20,691 bases of DNA from contig CAXNAD020000381.1 of NCBI GenBank assembly GCA_964200185.2, positions 1 through 20,691 of the forward strand, written 5' to 3'. The notes below the pieces were generated by a model. That model saw only the letters and a program-made list of their open reading frames with translations. It searched no databases and was not told the DNA's origin. The translations under genes and the position numbers were made by a program. Shown in pieces: positions 1-12,500 of this stretch (position 1 is the first letter of the stretch; each line of letters starts with the position of its first letter). The DNA is from Choristocarpus tenellus KU-1152. Taxonomy: Eukaryota > Phaeophyceae.

Positions 1-243
1 CGCGTCCATTTGGGGGGCAAAATCCAATGTTGCAATTTCGATGTAATTTTGACTATCGTGTTAGATAGGAAGTGTCACTATTCTTGTTCCGGACACACCT
101 TTTCATAACGTATGCATTTTACCTACTCCGAAATTATTTGGAGTGGGAAAATGTAAAAAAAAAACGAGGGAAGCCAAGCCCCAAATGGACAAACAGGGCA
201 AAACTCGTACCCTCTAAGATACTTTCACTCTTTCTCTTGGCAA
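1..243 (-). mobile_element. MITE-like element copy 1, truncated by the window edge
   Basis: Closely matches the reverse complement of 3680-3973. It contains GTCCATTTGGGG at 4-15 and its inverse CCCCAAATGGAC at 179-190, an internal hairpin (about 115-153, arms CCTACTCC / GGAGTGGG), then an outer end reading TACCCTCTAAGATACTTTC and TCTTGGCAA. It has no coding capacity. The strand is given relative to copy 2. Confidence 0.85.
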
Positions 244-351
244 AAACTAGGACACTGACCACTGAGGACTTTGGACACCAATAAACCTGGCTAAAAGTGT
301 TGCAAGATTTTTTCTTATTTCTCAACAGTGGTTAAGACTTCCTAACTCCAG

Positions 352-539
352 CCCTCACTCAAAATGATGAATCTCTTATTCAGAGTGGGTGGTATTGATA
401 AACTTCCTGAGGACTTCAAGCCCCAATTCAACTTTGTGCTTTCAGCAAAGGCATCTGACCTGCAGAGGGCGAAGGCTGGTTGCACGGGATGGAACCGTCC
501 CAAGCCGTTTGAGACTACTAACCCCCATTCCAGCATGAG
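352..539 (+). CDS. CFAP47: exon 1 of window (N-side region of CFAP47-like protein)
   Basis: The frame is open from 346 to 583. The acceptor CTCCAG|CCC follows a CT-rich stretch containing CTAAC, a possible branch point. The donor ATGAG|gtctga leaves phase 2, completed by C of the next exon. It would encode about 62 residues including DFKPQFNFVLSAKASDLQ and WNRPKP. I recognise no domain. It is supported mainly by phase agreement with exon 2, so it could still be intronic. Confidence 0.5.
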
Positions 540-3500
540 GTCTGAGACCCCTTCGTACTTTTGCCTTCTGTACCTGCGGTCATGATGAAAGCAATTATTG
601 AAGCATATTGCACTGCCTTACTAATGTAGACAGCTGCTCTCTGGTGTAACCTCTCTTTTGGAATCCTTGGACTTGTTTGGACATGAATATTGTTTGCTAA
701 ATTCAAGAATATTGGAGCTTGTTCATCAGTTTAGGACTGTCTTGGTTTGGCTGACTTGCTCACACTTGTCCTAGACATATGACACTTCCTTAGCTTCTAT
801 TAACCTTCCCTCTGCACTCACCCTGGTACAGCTGGGATGGGACAGTACATGCTGTTGGAAGCGTTGGAGGTGTGGACTCCGTTTTTAAGAAGCTCACCTT
901 CTCACTTCAGGTTGCGCTTTCCCACCTTCTCACTACACCCTTATCAGTTTTCTTGCCTATTGTCTTCGTGTAGCGCAGGTTATGTTTGAGGGAATTCACA
1001 TGACACACCCCTCAAACAGCACATCTCAGAGTTTTGCAAATCATTGTGGTTAGAGCTAGAGTTCTACATTCTTGGGATATTTGAATTAACTTTTATTGCA
1101 CCCAGTTTATAGGCATATCCAGTCTCTTTCCATTATTTCCCGTTTATGCGATGTTGTCACCTGCTGGCTAAGTTATATTGGGTCAGTCCAGCACCTTTGT
1201 AGCACCACTTTATCAAGTCAATACAAAAGAAAAATAGATGTCTCAATAACATGCGTTCCCTCCATGCAGCAGGTGAGTTAGAGGCATTGCCATGCATACT
1301 CAAATTTCTAAGAGTCAATGACATAACTCTAACCCCCCCTCATGAATCCCTCATACTCCATTTCTCTAAATTGCCGAAGGAACTAGCGCAACGAGAACAA
1401 GATCGCCGTGACTCAGATGCCTGGTTGACAACATGTCGCCTCAAGCGAGCCAAGCAGTGGGAAGAGAGAGAGAGGGCTAAGAAGTGTTTGAGGGCAGGGA
1501 CGGACTGGAGGGATCCAGAGAGAGGCGTTGAAATGGGAATGGAGAGGTAGCTATGGTGTAGGGCACCAAGATTGTAGCCTGTGCGAGGTCCAATATTGTT
1601 AGTCCTATCCAACCACATGTTGTCATGAGTGTTTTTGGGAGCACATGCTATTCATGCAATACTTTTTGCTGAGCTGATTCAAATATTGACATGTATTTTG
1701 TAGATGATAGAGAGTAAGATTTGTGCACTTTGTTTACAGAGCATGTTCGGGGGTTTTTGCAAGAAGTTTGAAGAAGAGCAGTATGTCACATCTGGGCCAT
1801 ATTAGTGACTCAAAATCTTACACGGGACAGGAAGCTGTCACTCAGGAATAGTCATGTTACCGATTTCATCCCTATCATTCAGCTTGTAACCCTAAACCTA
1901 TTCACATGTTTTGAGCGCAACCTATCTATAATTGAGACTCAGTGCTACAGTGTTCTTGCTCAAGTACAAGTTGAGCCAGCTCTGAACAACCTAGGTGTTT
2001 TATCAATACTCACAGGTGGAAGAAGGAGGAGGAGCCTGTGCCACATCTTCCAAAGATGGAGGAAGGCGTTTTCCTACATGTGCCTCAGGATGATGATGCG
2101 AATCGAGGCTCCAGGGAAGTGAAGGTGTTGTAAATACAGCTATCATATCATTATGTGTACTGCAAGAATGTGACATGCTTCCAACGTTTTGAGTCCTCCT
2201 GATAGAGGTTAAGGGATGTAATACCTCTGCAGCAAGGTTCAAGCAGTTGTGATTGGAATGGATGATAATATGTTTAGGACAAGAAAAAAGGGACATACTG
2301 CTCGATTTTGGTAATGAATACCATAATGCATTTTAGATGGGTATCATCTCTCAAATTGACCTTGATACAGTGAATATATATATGTATATATATATCTTTT
2401 TCTAACATGGTAGTATGTCAAAATGATCTAAACTCAATTGTAGCGAAAAAAGATGGACAGGAACACTTCACATTGAGACCTTTCAAGTGAGGAAATAGTT
2501 TAATAATATCAATACATATTTTCAGATATCATGTTGAACAGTCATACGGGAAGTGATGGCCACCATACAGCTCCATTCAATAAAAAATAAAAAAAAATCC
2601 CCCCTTCAACAACGATCGACAGTAGAGTGTGAAGTACATAGGGTATCGTAGTTCCAGTTAGGTGTGCACAAACTATTGGACTTTGGCCTGCTTCTTGTCT
2701 TCAGCGTGTTGCTGATGTACACAAATCTACTGCTATTTTTCCATTTAAATTTATGTCCTCAGGTTGACATGGACAAATTGATCCAGAAAAAATTCAAAAG
2801 TACTCCATCAACTCAGGCAGAAGTACGAGATTGCACAACAGTTGTCTCCCCGGAAGCACTTCACCAGGTAAGGGGTGTGTTGTCATCCAGGCAGCTTAAC
2901 TTTCGGCAATTCAACTCTACAGAAGTATTGCTCCAGTCAGTCCAATCTAGGCATGAATGTACATAAGAACATTCTGTTACATTCATGTAACTGTAAAATA
3001 GAACATTCTTTCCACTCTAAATCAGGTTCCCTTTTTTTAAAGATCATACACATTGTAAATTTAATGCACGATATGTTGTGATGCACTCACAGCAAAGGGA
3101 ATTCAGGAACAAAATGTTCTCCAGGTTGGAAATGCAAAGAATTGAAGACAAGTGTTACTTTTCGTGAGCACCTCCTACCAATCGTGTGCTAAAACACACA
3201 AAAAGGGAAAATTGTCATCTATTCTTCTGAACCTGCAGCTTTCGTAGCAAGTATATAGGGTTTTTTTACATTATACCCTGGGCTGAAGCCTCAGTTGTGA
3301 ACCCTGGAGTCTGATTCACTTTGTCCAGCCTTTTTCATATTTTTTTATGAAATCAACGAGGTGTAACCGTTGTCAGTTACCTTCCTATTTCACCACAACA
3401 TCTCATGTCGAGTTTGTCAACTATCACATATTTTTTCCTTGCATGGGTTTGTCTTGGGTATCTGCAGGTGGAGCTGCACTTCCGCACCATTGACTTTGGA

Positions 3501-6500
3501 CAGGTTACATTGGGATCAAGCAATGCACGCAATTCTGCAATCACAAACAAGTTGCAGCATTCAATACTGGTGGAGCTCCTAGGAACAGGACTGCCTGAGC
3601 TCTTAGGAAGCGGGCCAGCTGCTCAGGTGGACAATGCCATGGGTCACAGGTTATGATAGATGGATCCATGGATGACTTCTTGCCAAGATAACTTGCTATT
3701 GAGTGAAAGTATATTAGAGGGTAAAAGGTCTTCCCTGTTTGTCCATTTGGGGCTTGACTTCTCACGGGTTTTTTTATGACATTTTACCTACTCCAAAATG
3801 TTTTGGAGTAGGAAAAATGTATACGTTTTGAAACGTTGTGTCCAGAACAAGGACATCAACATCCCCTAACAAACACGATAGCCAAAATTACATCAAAATT
3901 GGAAAATTGGATTTTGGCCCCCAAATAGAGAAGGCTCTACCCTCTTAACTACTTTGACTCATTTTCTATGCAACCACTACTGGATTGATACAATATTATT
4001 AGCACCTTCTTTATTGATACTGGACAAAAAATTGAACTGAAACCTTCTTGTGTGATGCTTCTGTGGATTGAGTTATAGATGGGGTTCAATGCATCGTCGG
4101 GTAAAGGATGACCCAAGCCAAGGAAAGGAAATAAAGAATAACATAAAATATGTTGATGTGATACGAGCAGTATCTGAATAATATCAAATTTTATAAACAC
4201 ATAGAAGGATGGACAGAGTATATTGTTTTGGTATTATGAGTACCTTTAGTCGCTGTAAGGCTCAACAATATACCCTCCCACCATCCCACCACCAAGCCTG
4301 GTGCATACTATGGTCCCTTACTGTTCGATTTGACCATTCCCGGATTTTTTCTTTGAGTCTCATGATTCTAGGTACTATTTCAATAGGAAATTGAACAATG
4401 AAAATGATCAATGAACAAATTGAGTTTTCTGCGTAAATATTGAGGTACCAGCAATATCAAAAGATGATCCGTCATCACCAAAACTCACAACAAAATAATC
4501 TTTTCCCAAGACATACCAATGTTCACAGTTGCTTTTCAACTTGATCATATTGGGTGAATATGGTGTGTGAGATGATACAACGTGGGAGCGGAAGATGAGT
4601 CTAGCAGATATAGATGGACTGATCTTGATAAACAGTATGACATCACCATACCAGAACCCCTTTGAATATGTTGTTCATTATTATAATGTATACTATCATT
4701 GTAACATCCCACTAACCACATGGTCTTGGTAGTCTGCAGAAATCCGAGATTTCCCTCGTCAGCCAGTGCTCCCTCCTCAAACCTGATCAACTTACATCAT
4801 AGCTTGGATCAACTGTATCTCATCAACCAGGAGACTGGGGTCAATGCCAGCAGTTCAGCAATTCCATCCACCATTGAAGAACTATACAATGATAAAACTA
4901 TTATGTAGGGAAGAGATATAATAGTGTAGCCCCTCAGTACTTCAAGAAATGCTCAGTATTGGAAAGACACAATGTTGTAGGATGTACATTCTGTAAGCGC
5001 TAATGTGATTTTCCCCCTCTTTATATAAAAGAGAATGAGTGTCATTTGGCTATCATCCAAGTCGTTACATATCAATAGTCTCTGAATAGTTTGCTGTCAA
5101 TTGGACATTTGTTTTTAATATCCATATTTTTGAGCAAATCAATAATTAATATCCACTATTGGTAATGTTTTAGTTGTGTATATGCGATATGGGACCCCTT
5201 GAAGCTAGTGGCTCCATTCAGACGCCCAAAAAGTACCTTATCTGACCAATAACAAGACAGTGATTTAACCATCCTCCATATATTTTGGATCCATAGAATA
5301 TAGAAGAATCTATAGCATATCTGAAGCTTATCAGTGACCACTGTTCAAACATGCCCTTGATTATTACTATAGGATAGCACAGAAAACCTGCTGTGCATAT
5401 TTGTTGGGAATGCAATTACCCCCTCTCCATCTTGAAGGCACAAATTTGTATGTAGCTGGGTGCTAAAATTGATACCCCAGTGAACATGGACTAAGGAAGT
5501 GAGGAACATATGTACTCAGGAGTATGTAATACATCACAAACCTTTTTCCTTTACTCTCTCAGGACAAATGCTATAGGGAATCTCCGCTTTTGTTTTCTCA
5601 ATCAAATTTTGATGGGAAATTTGAAGTTTATTTTTTCAGGACAAGGGACTCATGATCCTTAGAGGGTAAAAATCTAAGCAAGTTGATATGCTACTATAGT
5701 GGGATTAAGGGATTATGCATATAATTTGGTTGGCCATATGAGGGTAGGCACAAGTATCACCAGAGTGAGGATCAAGCACTGTCAAGAGGTCAGCTCTGCT
5801 GAAACCTGACATAATCAACAAAACAATGCTTTGTGACAGGTCATTCCTGCAGGAGCAACAGCTGGCTTTGATATCAACTTCAAGTGCAACACAGAGCAGG
5901 TGCACCGATAAGGCCTGCATTTTGCTTCAAAATCGGAGATCCATGTCAATCTTTCTTACTTGAACTGAGTGAGAAGTGCCATAATACTCAGCAAGCATAG
6001 TTCACAGCTCCTATTTTTCTTCTTTCGTCCTTAGTCCAATGCTTTCTACCACCACAGAGTGTGCAACTGTGACAGGGATTGATGAAGCGAACTACCTAGG
6101 CCAGTGATGAGAAAAGACAATACCTATGTCTGGACGAAAGAAGCTGCAGATCATCTATTTCTTTTTATCACCAACAGTCCACAATACGATATCCTGAAAA
6201 ATGTTGAGCAAACCTTAATTCAAGATATATTTTGGAGGTTTTGACCTCTCGAACTTAAGAACATCATCCCATGCCTAGATTCTTCGATCCCTCTCCCTCC
6301 TGCATTTCACTGGCAGCTTTTTCGGAAGGCTCTTCAATACTCAATCAACAAGTCGGCAATCCAGCAGTTTGGTGTGGTGGCACACACTATTCCTGTCAGC
6401 CTTGAACTTGATCAGGATGAAATTGATCTTGAGGTGATTTGGGGGACAGAGAAAAGAGTAACAGGTCAATAATGACAATCTTCAATAGTGTTTATTCCTG

Positions 6501-9500
6501 TGAAAATAATCCCAGCACATATTGGTGAGACCCCAAAGGAGTTCCAATCAGTTGTCTCATAGCAATACGTTTGTTGAGATGAACTAGTTCGCACGTAATA
6601 TGCCAATGTTTGTTCTAAATGAGCAGTAGCCAATCAGACACAACCATATATTTCTCGACACACACACACACACATATATATATATGTTCGGGCTTCCCCA
6701 ATTTCTAATATACTTCTGTTGTGGACTTTCCCCCATACTATCATTGAAGGAATGTAGTGGTCGGTGCCTGCTTGATTAAATTGCTCATATTAACAGAAGG
6801 AATGTCAACCACTTCAGTTTTTTGGAACCATTATTTCTTTCTTCACTGGGCCCTTCCAATTTCAATTTTTTGCTGCGCCTATCAACCCCCAACCTTCGTA
6901 GATGTGGCACTTAGTGGTGGTGACACCAAGAATTTCTATGTTGGTAAGGATCAGAATCTGTCCTATTTTGATCACCTGTACTTGAATGTACGATCGTAGA
7001 AAATTCAAAGAACATCGCTTGGTCAACTGATTTTGTTACTTGTCGACCGCCCATTGTCCTGATGCTAACCCTAACCCCACAGAAAGACTTCAGTAACAAG
7101 AGGGTAGCCTTTTTTGCGACTAAGCTAGTAATGCTTACCCAACACCTGTCATATTTCACGAGCATCATTAATGAAAGAGTGATATTTCATACTAACATAG
7201 TGAAATCTACAAACGAGAGAGCATGGAGGAAAGATCCAAGATATTTCCAGTGGTGGCCCCCAAATTGTACCAAGAAAATTCATGGCTCAAAATTATTTTT
7301 GAGGGAAAACACTTGTCCAAGATTGTTACTATTCATTGCTTGAGTTCCCCACAATTGTTCTTTCATGTGGAAGTTTGCTGAAGATGACATGGAGCCAGCC
7401 ATTAAGCATTCAGTGTTGATGAAAAACAACGGCAACTCCAGTGCCTCTTTCTCTTGGACTGCCAAAGGAGCATTTGCGGTCGTTCCTGAATCAGGGATTA
7501 TGAACCCTTTTAGTGAAAGAAGGGTGGAGATTATATGGACACCTCAGCCAGGTTTCAAGACCTCAGAGGTAGTGATCCTCAAGGTGTGTACTCTAAAACA
7601 GGCAGTGGTAACATGGAGATCAACATTAAAAGTAAAAGTGTTTGTACACCACAAGACATTCACAAGATCTACACCTGCCCTTTGCCCTTGGATACAACAC
7701 ACGTTCTGAACTCTGCATCCATTTTCCATCCAAGCAGTAACCCTACTCTCCTATGCTTTCGAAAGCAATAAACCCAACAAGATTGTAGCAATAAAGCACA
7801 TGATGATTGTAGCGCGTGATGATAGATCACACACCCTAAACACACAACTGTACAACTCTCAATATAGCTACAACACGTTATTTTTTCATTTGCCAGGTAG
7901 ACGGTGGTCAGGACAAGGAACTACTAGTGTGTGGTCACTTGGCTGAGACACGATGCCGCTTTATCAGGCCCCAAAAAGGCCCTTCCAAAAACTCCTCTGG
8001 GCCTGCCAATGACAAGCATAACTTGGTAGACTTTGGGCAGGCGGCGGTAGGGATAATTCACACATTGAGTGTTTCCCTGAAGAATGTGGGAAAGACGAAG
8101 GCAGTGTTCTTTATTGAGACTGGACCTCTATTTCAGGTGACCATCTTGTGTCCAGAGTGTTCTATGGGTATAAACCTAGAGAGATTGAAGGAGGGGAACC
8201 GTCTCGGTAGGCAAGAGGAAAGATGGTGAGAGTATGTTATTGCCTGTCAGAGAGGGGCTGACAGGTGGTACTTGATCTGTGTTGATAGAAATTAGCATAA
8301 GAAAGCGGAGTTCACAGCATCCAACTTTCATTAGAAAGTCAGAATAGAGTAGAGAAAATCGTGTTTCGCCCTTGATTCCACCCTGCTGCATTTTGAGAGC
8401 AAAGAGTATCATTATGCACTTAATTTCGAATAGACTGGAGGTGCTCCTGCTGGTTCTGCAAAGATCATAGCATACATAAAGTGCAGATGTTGTCCAAGTA
8501 GTCCCAGAAACACACAGTAAATCAGAGTAGAAATTCTTTGTTGACACAGTATGATACAATCCTGTACCTTCCTAGTCTCATAAACTCAGGTGAACACATA
8601 CCTACCACAAATTCAAAACCGGGAAGGTAATTGAAAATTCAAGACACATTGATAAGGATATAATTCCCTTTAAGGTACTAACTCCATAGAAAATATGAAG
8701 CTCATCCCAATGGTGATAATTCTTGATCTGACTGAGTTAACCAGGTTGGATTGGAGGTGAATCCTAAGAGTGGACTTATTGAGCCTTCGGAGGTGGTCAA
8801 TCTGAGTGTAACTCTCCATGCCAAGATGGAGCTATCGCTAGATGGATTGGTGTTGTGCGCCAATATAAGGGGCGGCAGGCCTGCCAAGGTACCTTGTCCA
8901 TTTCAATCTCACAAATTTTCTGTTCCTCCCACTTCATTGCTATATACCACCCATTTTTTGTGACAAATTGAATCAAATCAAAAGTTTGGTCATACACCAG
9001 AGTCTCCTCTCTGGAGTAAGAACTATACGGATACGGATATTGATACGGATGTCTTATTCTAATGGATGACAGTCATGACCAAAATGTGTTTTTGTAAATG
9101 TTCCCAGTAGTCAGGCTTGCCTATATATTCTGTCTTCCATCTGTGCAATTCAAGCAAAGATTAACGTGTGACATACCACTACCTCATAGATTGCAATACA
9201 TTTCTTATTCCTGGTACAACAAACGCTTATAATACCCTGAAATGACTCTAAAGATATTGTCTATTCAATGAGCTGCCATTGGACCCATAGTATCCTAGAG
9301 GTTGGTCAGGCGTTCATTCAGGGTCTGTGTGACCCTTTATTGAGTTTCATGTTATTTGAGTGAACATGCCGGATGTAAGGGCACTTCCTCTATCTGAACA
9401 TGCCCTCCTTTTCTTCCTCTCTCTCTGCCTGGACCAAATTCGAAGGAGAATCATCTGCAAAAAGGGCATAAACCTGGGATGCCTTAGAACACCCCATCAA

Positions 9501-12500
9501 GCCCCTGAATGGACTACTTGTGATACACCACCACCCACCCCTTAGGATAATATATGCTATTGATCTGTTAAGCATGTGTAGCTAGATGCCTCTGTCCTTG
9601 CTTCCAACGAAATTAATCACTCCATATTGAACTTCCCTTCCAATTCTCTGCCACCAAACTGCATTAAACCATCCCATCTCACCTTGGTACAAGGTCCCAC
9701 TTGCTGGATACGCATGCATTCCGACAGTGTCCCTCCTGGAAAAGGCCTTCGAATTCGGTAAAGTCACTATTGGTGCCTCTCACATACTCAGAGCCACTCT
9801 CAAGAATGAGGGACCTATACCAGGATCCCTTCAGCTGGACCTTTCCCATAGGCCAGAGTTTAATCTCATTCAGGAGGGGTCTTATAGAGGAAAAGATGGA
9901 ATACTTGATGAGAATGGTACTGCAAGGGTGATGAAGCCTTCCACTGATCAAATTCCAGACAAGAGTGCTCATGAGGGAAACTCTAATGACAGGTGAAGTG
10001 CCAAGAAAATTGGGACAATGAGGCAAAGCTTGGTTGGGACAGAAATCAATCTGTCATCCACTCCTTCCTGTAGATACAAGTCAATACGAATTTGGTTGTG
10101 GGTCTAGACCCTGAACCTTCATTGTGCCTGACTCTTTCTCACTTAGTGAAGTTCTTTCCTCCTGGGCATAACCTAGAGCAATAAACTATTGATTTGGGTT
10201 GCCGAGCTGATGTTTAAGTCATAGTTTGCCTGCCTGCATCCGCCCAAGTCTTGAATCCTTGTTGAAGTCTTGGGCTAATGGAGGTGCCACATGGACATCT
10301 TCAGTACCACGTAGGACCTTGCCCAGGGGCGAAATAAATTTAGAGGTAGGCAAGGTTATATCGAAGGATCGCAAGAGTATGCAAAATATATTTTAACTAA
10401 AATTGTGGAAAGGGCATTTACTGACTGGTGGCATTTTGTAAATGGAATGTCAACCCTGCTGACGAATATTCTGCACATGAAGGAAAAATATAGGACGCAT
10501 TCCACAGGGTATAATAAATTGCTTTTGGTGTATGAGGGACAAAACCTGCCTACTTCCAAATTTCTCTTGAGAATGATTTTATCTTGGGCTAGGGAGCTAA
10601 GTATACTTACAAATACTTATCATTGCACCTTTTGAATGGAAGGGAGGTCTCCCATATTGAAGCAGTGGAGGGAGAGCAACGTGAGGAGAGCAACCGGAGA
10701 CCTCAATCTTCTCAAAGAAAAGAACTTGACCCAGTCAAGCGAAAGTGGAACATTACAGTGAGAATCAGGCAACCTACATGTTGAATGGCAACAATTGTTT
10801 GGGGTAATCAAAAAGAGCCTATTCATGTACATGAATTAGTCACTGGTACACCCTACAGCCCTTATCATACCTACTGTCGAACATCTCGTGTTCTACTCCT
10901 AATCCTGGTCATTTTATTAGCTCAACCAAACTCCAATGATAACCTGACCAGTAGCTAGCTCGATGCAGTCGTATATGTAAGCTACAACACACACTTCTGC
11001 TTCTGTTCAATACCGGCCCCAATCTGGTCGCAATCTAGAAAGGATATCATAAGCTAATTCCACAGTCCAGTCCACTGTGAACTCTGCCTCAAACCTGTGC
11101 CACCAAAACAAATTCACTGACAGGTGGCACCAGGAGACACGCTGGCATTTCTTCTTCAATATAGCCCACATCAGGCCTCAGAGCATGTCTTCCTTCTTCC
11201 ATTAGCCCTTCGAGGGATTTCTCTGAATGAGAGGCTCCAGGCAACAGTATCTGGACGTGGTTTGAAGCCCACATTGACATTCTCTACCATGAAGGTGGAC
11301 TTCGGTGATCAGGTGGTGAACAGAGATCCATGCATGTTGAAGCAATACCAGGGTGAGGTTACCTTCCGCAATGATTCTATCCAGGTGAGGAACTAGTCAA
11401 GATTCAAAATATGAAGGTGAAGGAGATGGGATTAGGGTTGGGGGCGAATCTATCCTACTGGCTAAATCCGACAAGTGGATTATGAATTATGTTTTTTCAG
11501 TCTTGTGCTGTATCGTGCATCCCCTTTTTGGCTTTGCTCAATCTCGGCATCAAAATAATAAACATGGAATTCATACTGCTATCAATACCACAGAAACGCA
11601 CTCTTGAAGCAACACATTGAAAAAAGGTTGCAAACACATTTCCAAGTCTGGCAACCTTCGGAGTGGTTCATACCACCATCCATGGTTCATTATAGTGGTT
11701 GGTGGTGCCCATACTAGTTTTATGAGGATACACTCTTGACAAGGAATGGAAATCGATGTTAGCAATAGTATTGCCTTGAAGTTTCAGGTTTGCAGTGGCT
11801 AAGTGCGAAAGCTGTTCCTGGAAGCAGGCACTATATTTGAACTCCCTTCGACTCCTTCCCCATTCAAACACCTCATTCAAACACCTCATTCAAACACCTC
11901 ATTCAAACAACTCTTGTTCTTTGTGCGAATCCTCCTGACATCTTGCCTCCTGTAATCATGATTCAGTCTAGCTTCCCCATTTCTTCTATTTATACATTTT
12001 CTTGGTGCAAATGGAAATACAAAATTAGTTTGGATGGATGATTACAAAATTAATTTGCAACTACCAAAGGCGATATTTGAAATTCTTGCGGAGAAAAACG
12101 TTCAAATTCACAATAGTAGTACCATATACTTCACGAGATTCAATATTCAATTAATACTCCTTCAGCTTCCTTTAGTGCCTTTAATTGAGCAGAGAAGAGA
12201 AGGTATGACCACTGTAAGAGTTGTTACTCATTCTTCCACCAGGATCTCATCATAGACAGTGCTACCTAGCTCTCCTATATTGGTTCTAGCCTTTTGACAT
12301 CCCGTCACCTCTTTGCACCCTCAACATTTCCCAGGGGTTGTCTTGGATTATGGACGACTCTGTCCTCCGGTGTGAGGAGAAGGACGAAAAGCTGATAGGA
12401 GTAACCAAGACCCCCATCTTCTACATCAGCCCTACATCAGGAGAGCTTAGCCCTGGGGAGGAGACACGACTAAGGGTGACCTTCACCCCCAAGAGTGATC

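Larger units (their letters stand above)
3627..5839 (+). other. intron 7, longest intron (2,213 nt)
   Basis: Holds MITE copy 2. The remaining 1.9 kb is AT-rich unique sequence. Small ORFs around 4209-4394 and 4720-4908 are not supported as exons, because exons 7 and 8 join directly into one ASH module. Confidence 0.85.

Noticed and set aside
1805-2122. 105-codon frame ending in an Arg/Met-rich stretch
   Set aside because: It covers intron 4 and reads exon 5 in the wrong frame; the frame encoding WKKEEEPVPHLPK joins exons 4 and 6.
4720-4908. 62-codon frame after TCTGCAG in intron 7
   Set aside because: Exons 7 and 8 join directly in phase within ASH module A; the segment has no family similarity.
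5658-5671. CTTAGAGGGTAAAA resembling the MITE end
   Set aside because: Only this short core is shared with the element; the flanks do not match, so it may be chance or a decayed remnant.
6034-6075. Exon-like stretch after TCCTTAG within intron 8
   Set aside because: Exons 8 and 9 already join into a continuous ASH strand; inserting this segment adds a stop or disrupts the domain.
7062-7079. Telomere-like CTAACCCTAACCCC
   Set aside because: Only about two units and not part of an array; similar CCCTAA words occur singly elsewhere.
8176-8559. 127-codon minus-strand frame in intron 11
   Set aside because: No recognisable motif, no splice or promoter support, and composition like intron.
10405-10635. 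76-codon frame in intron 15
   Set aside because: No suitable flanking splice sites in phase and no domain features.
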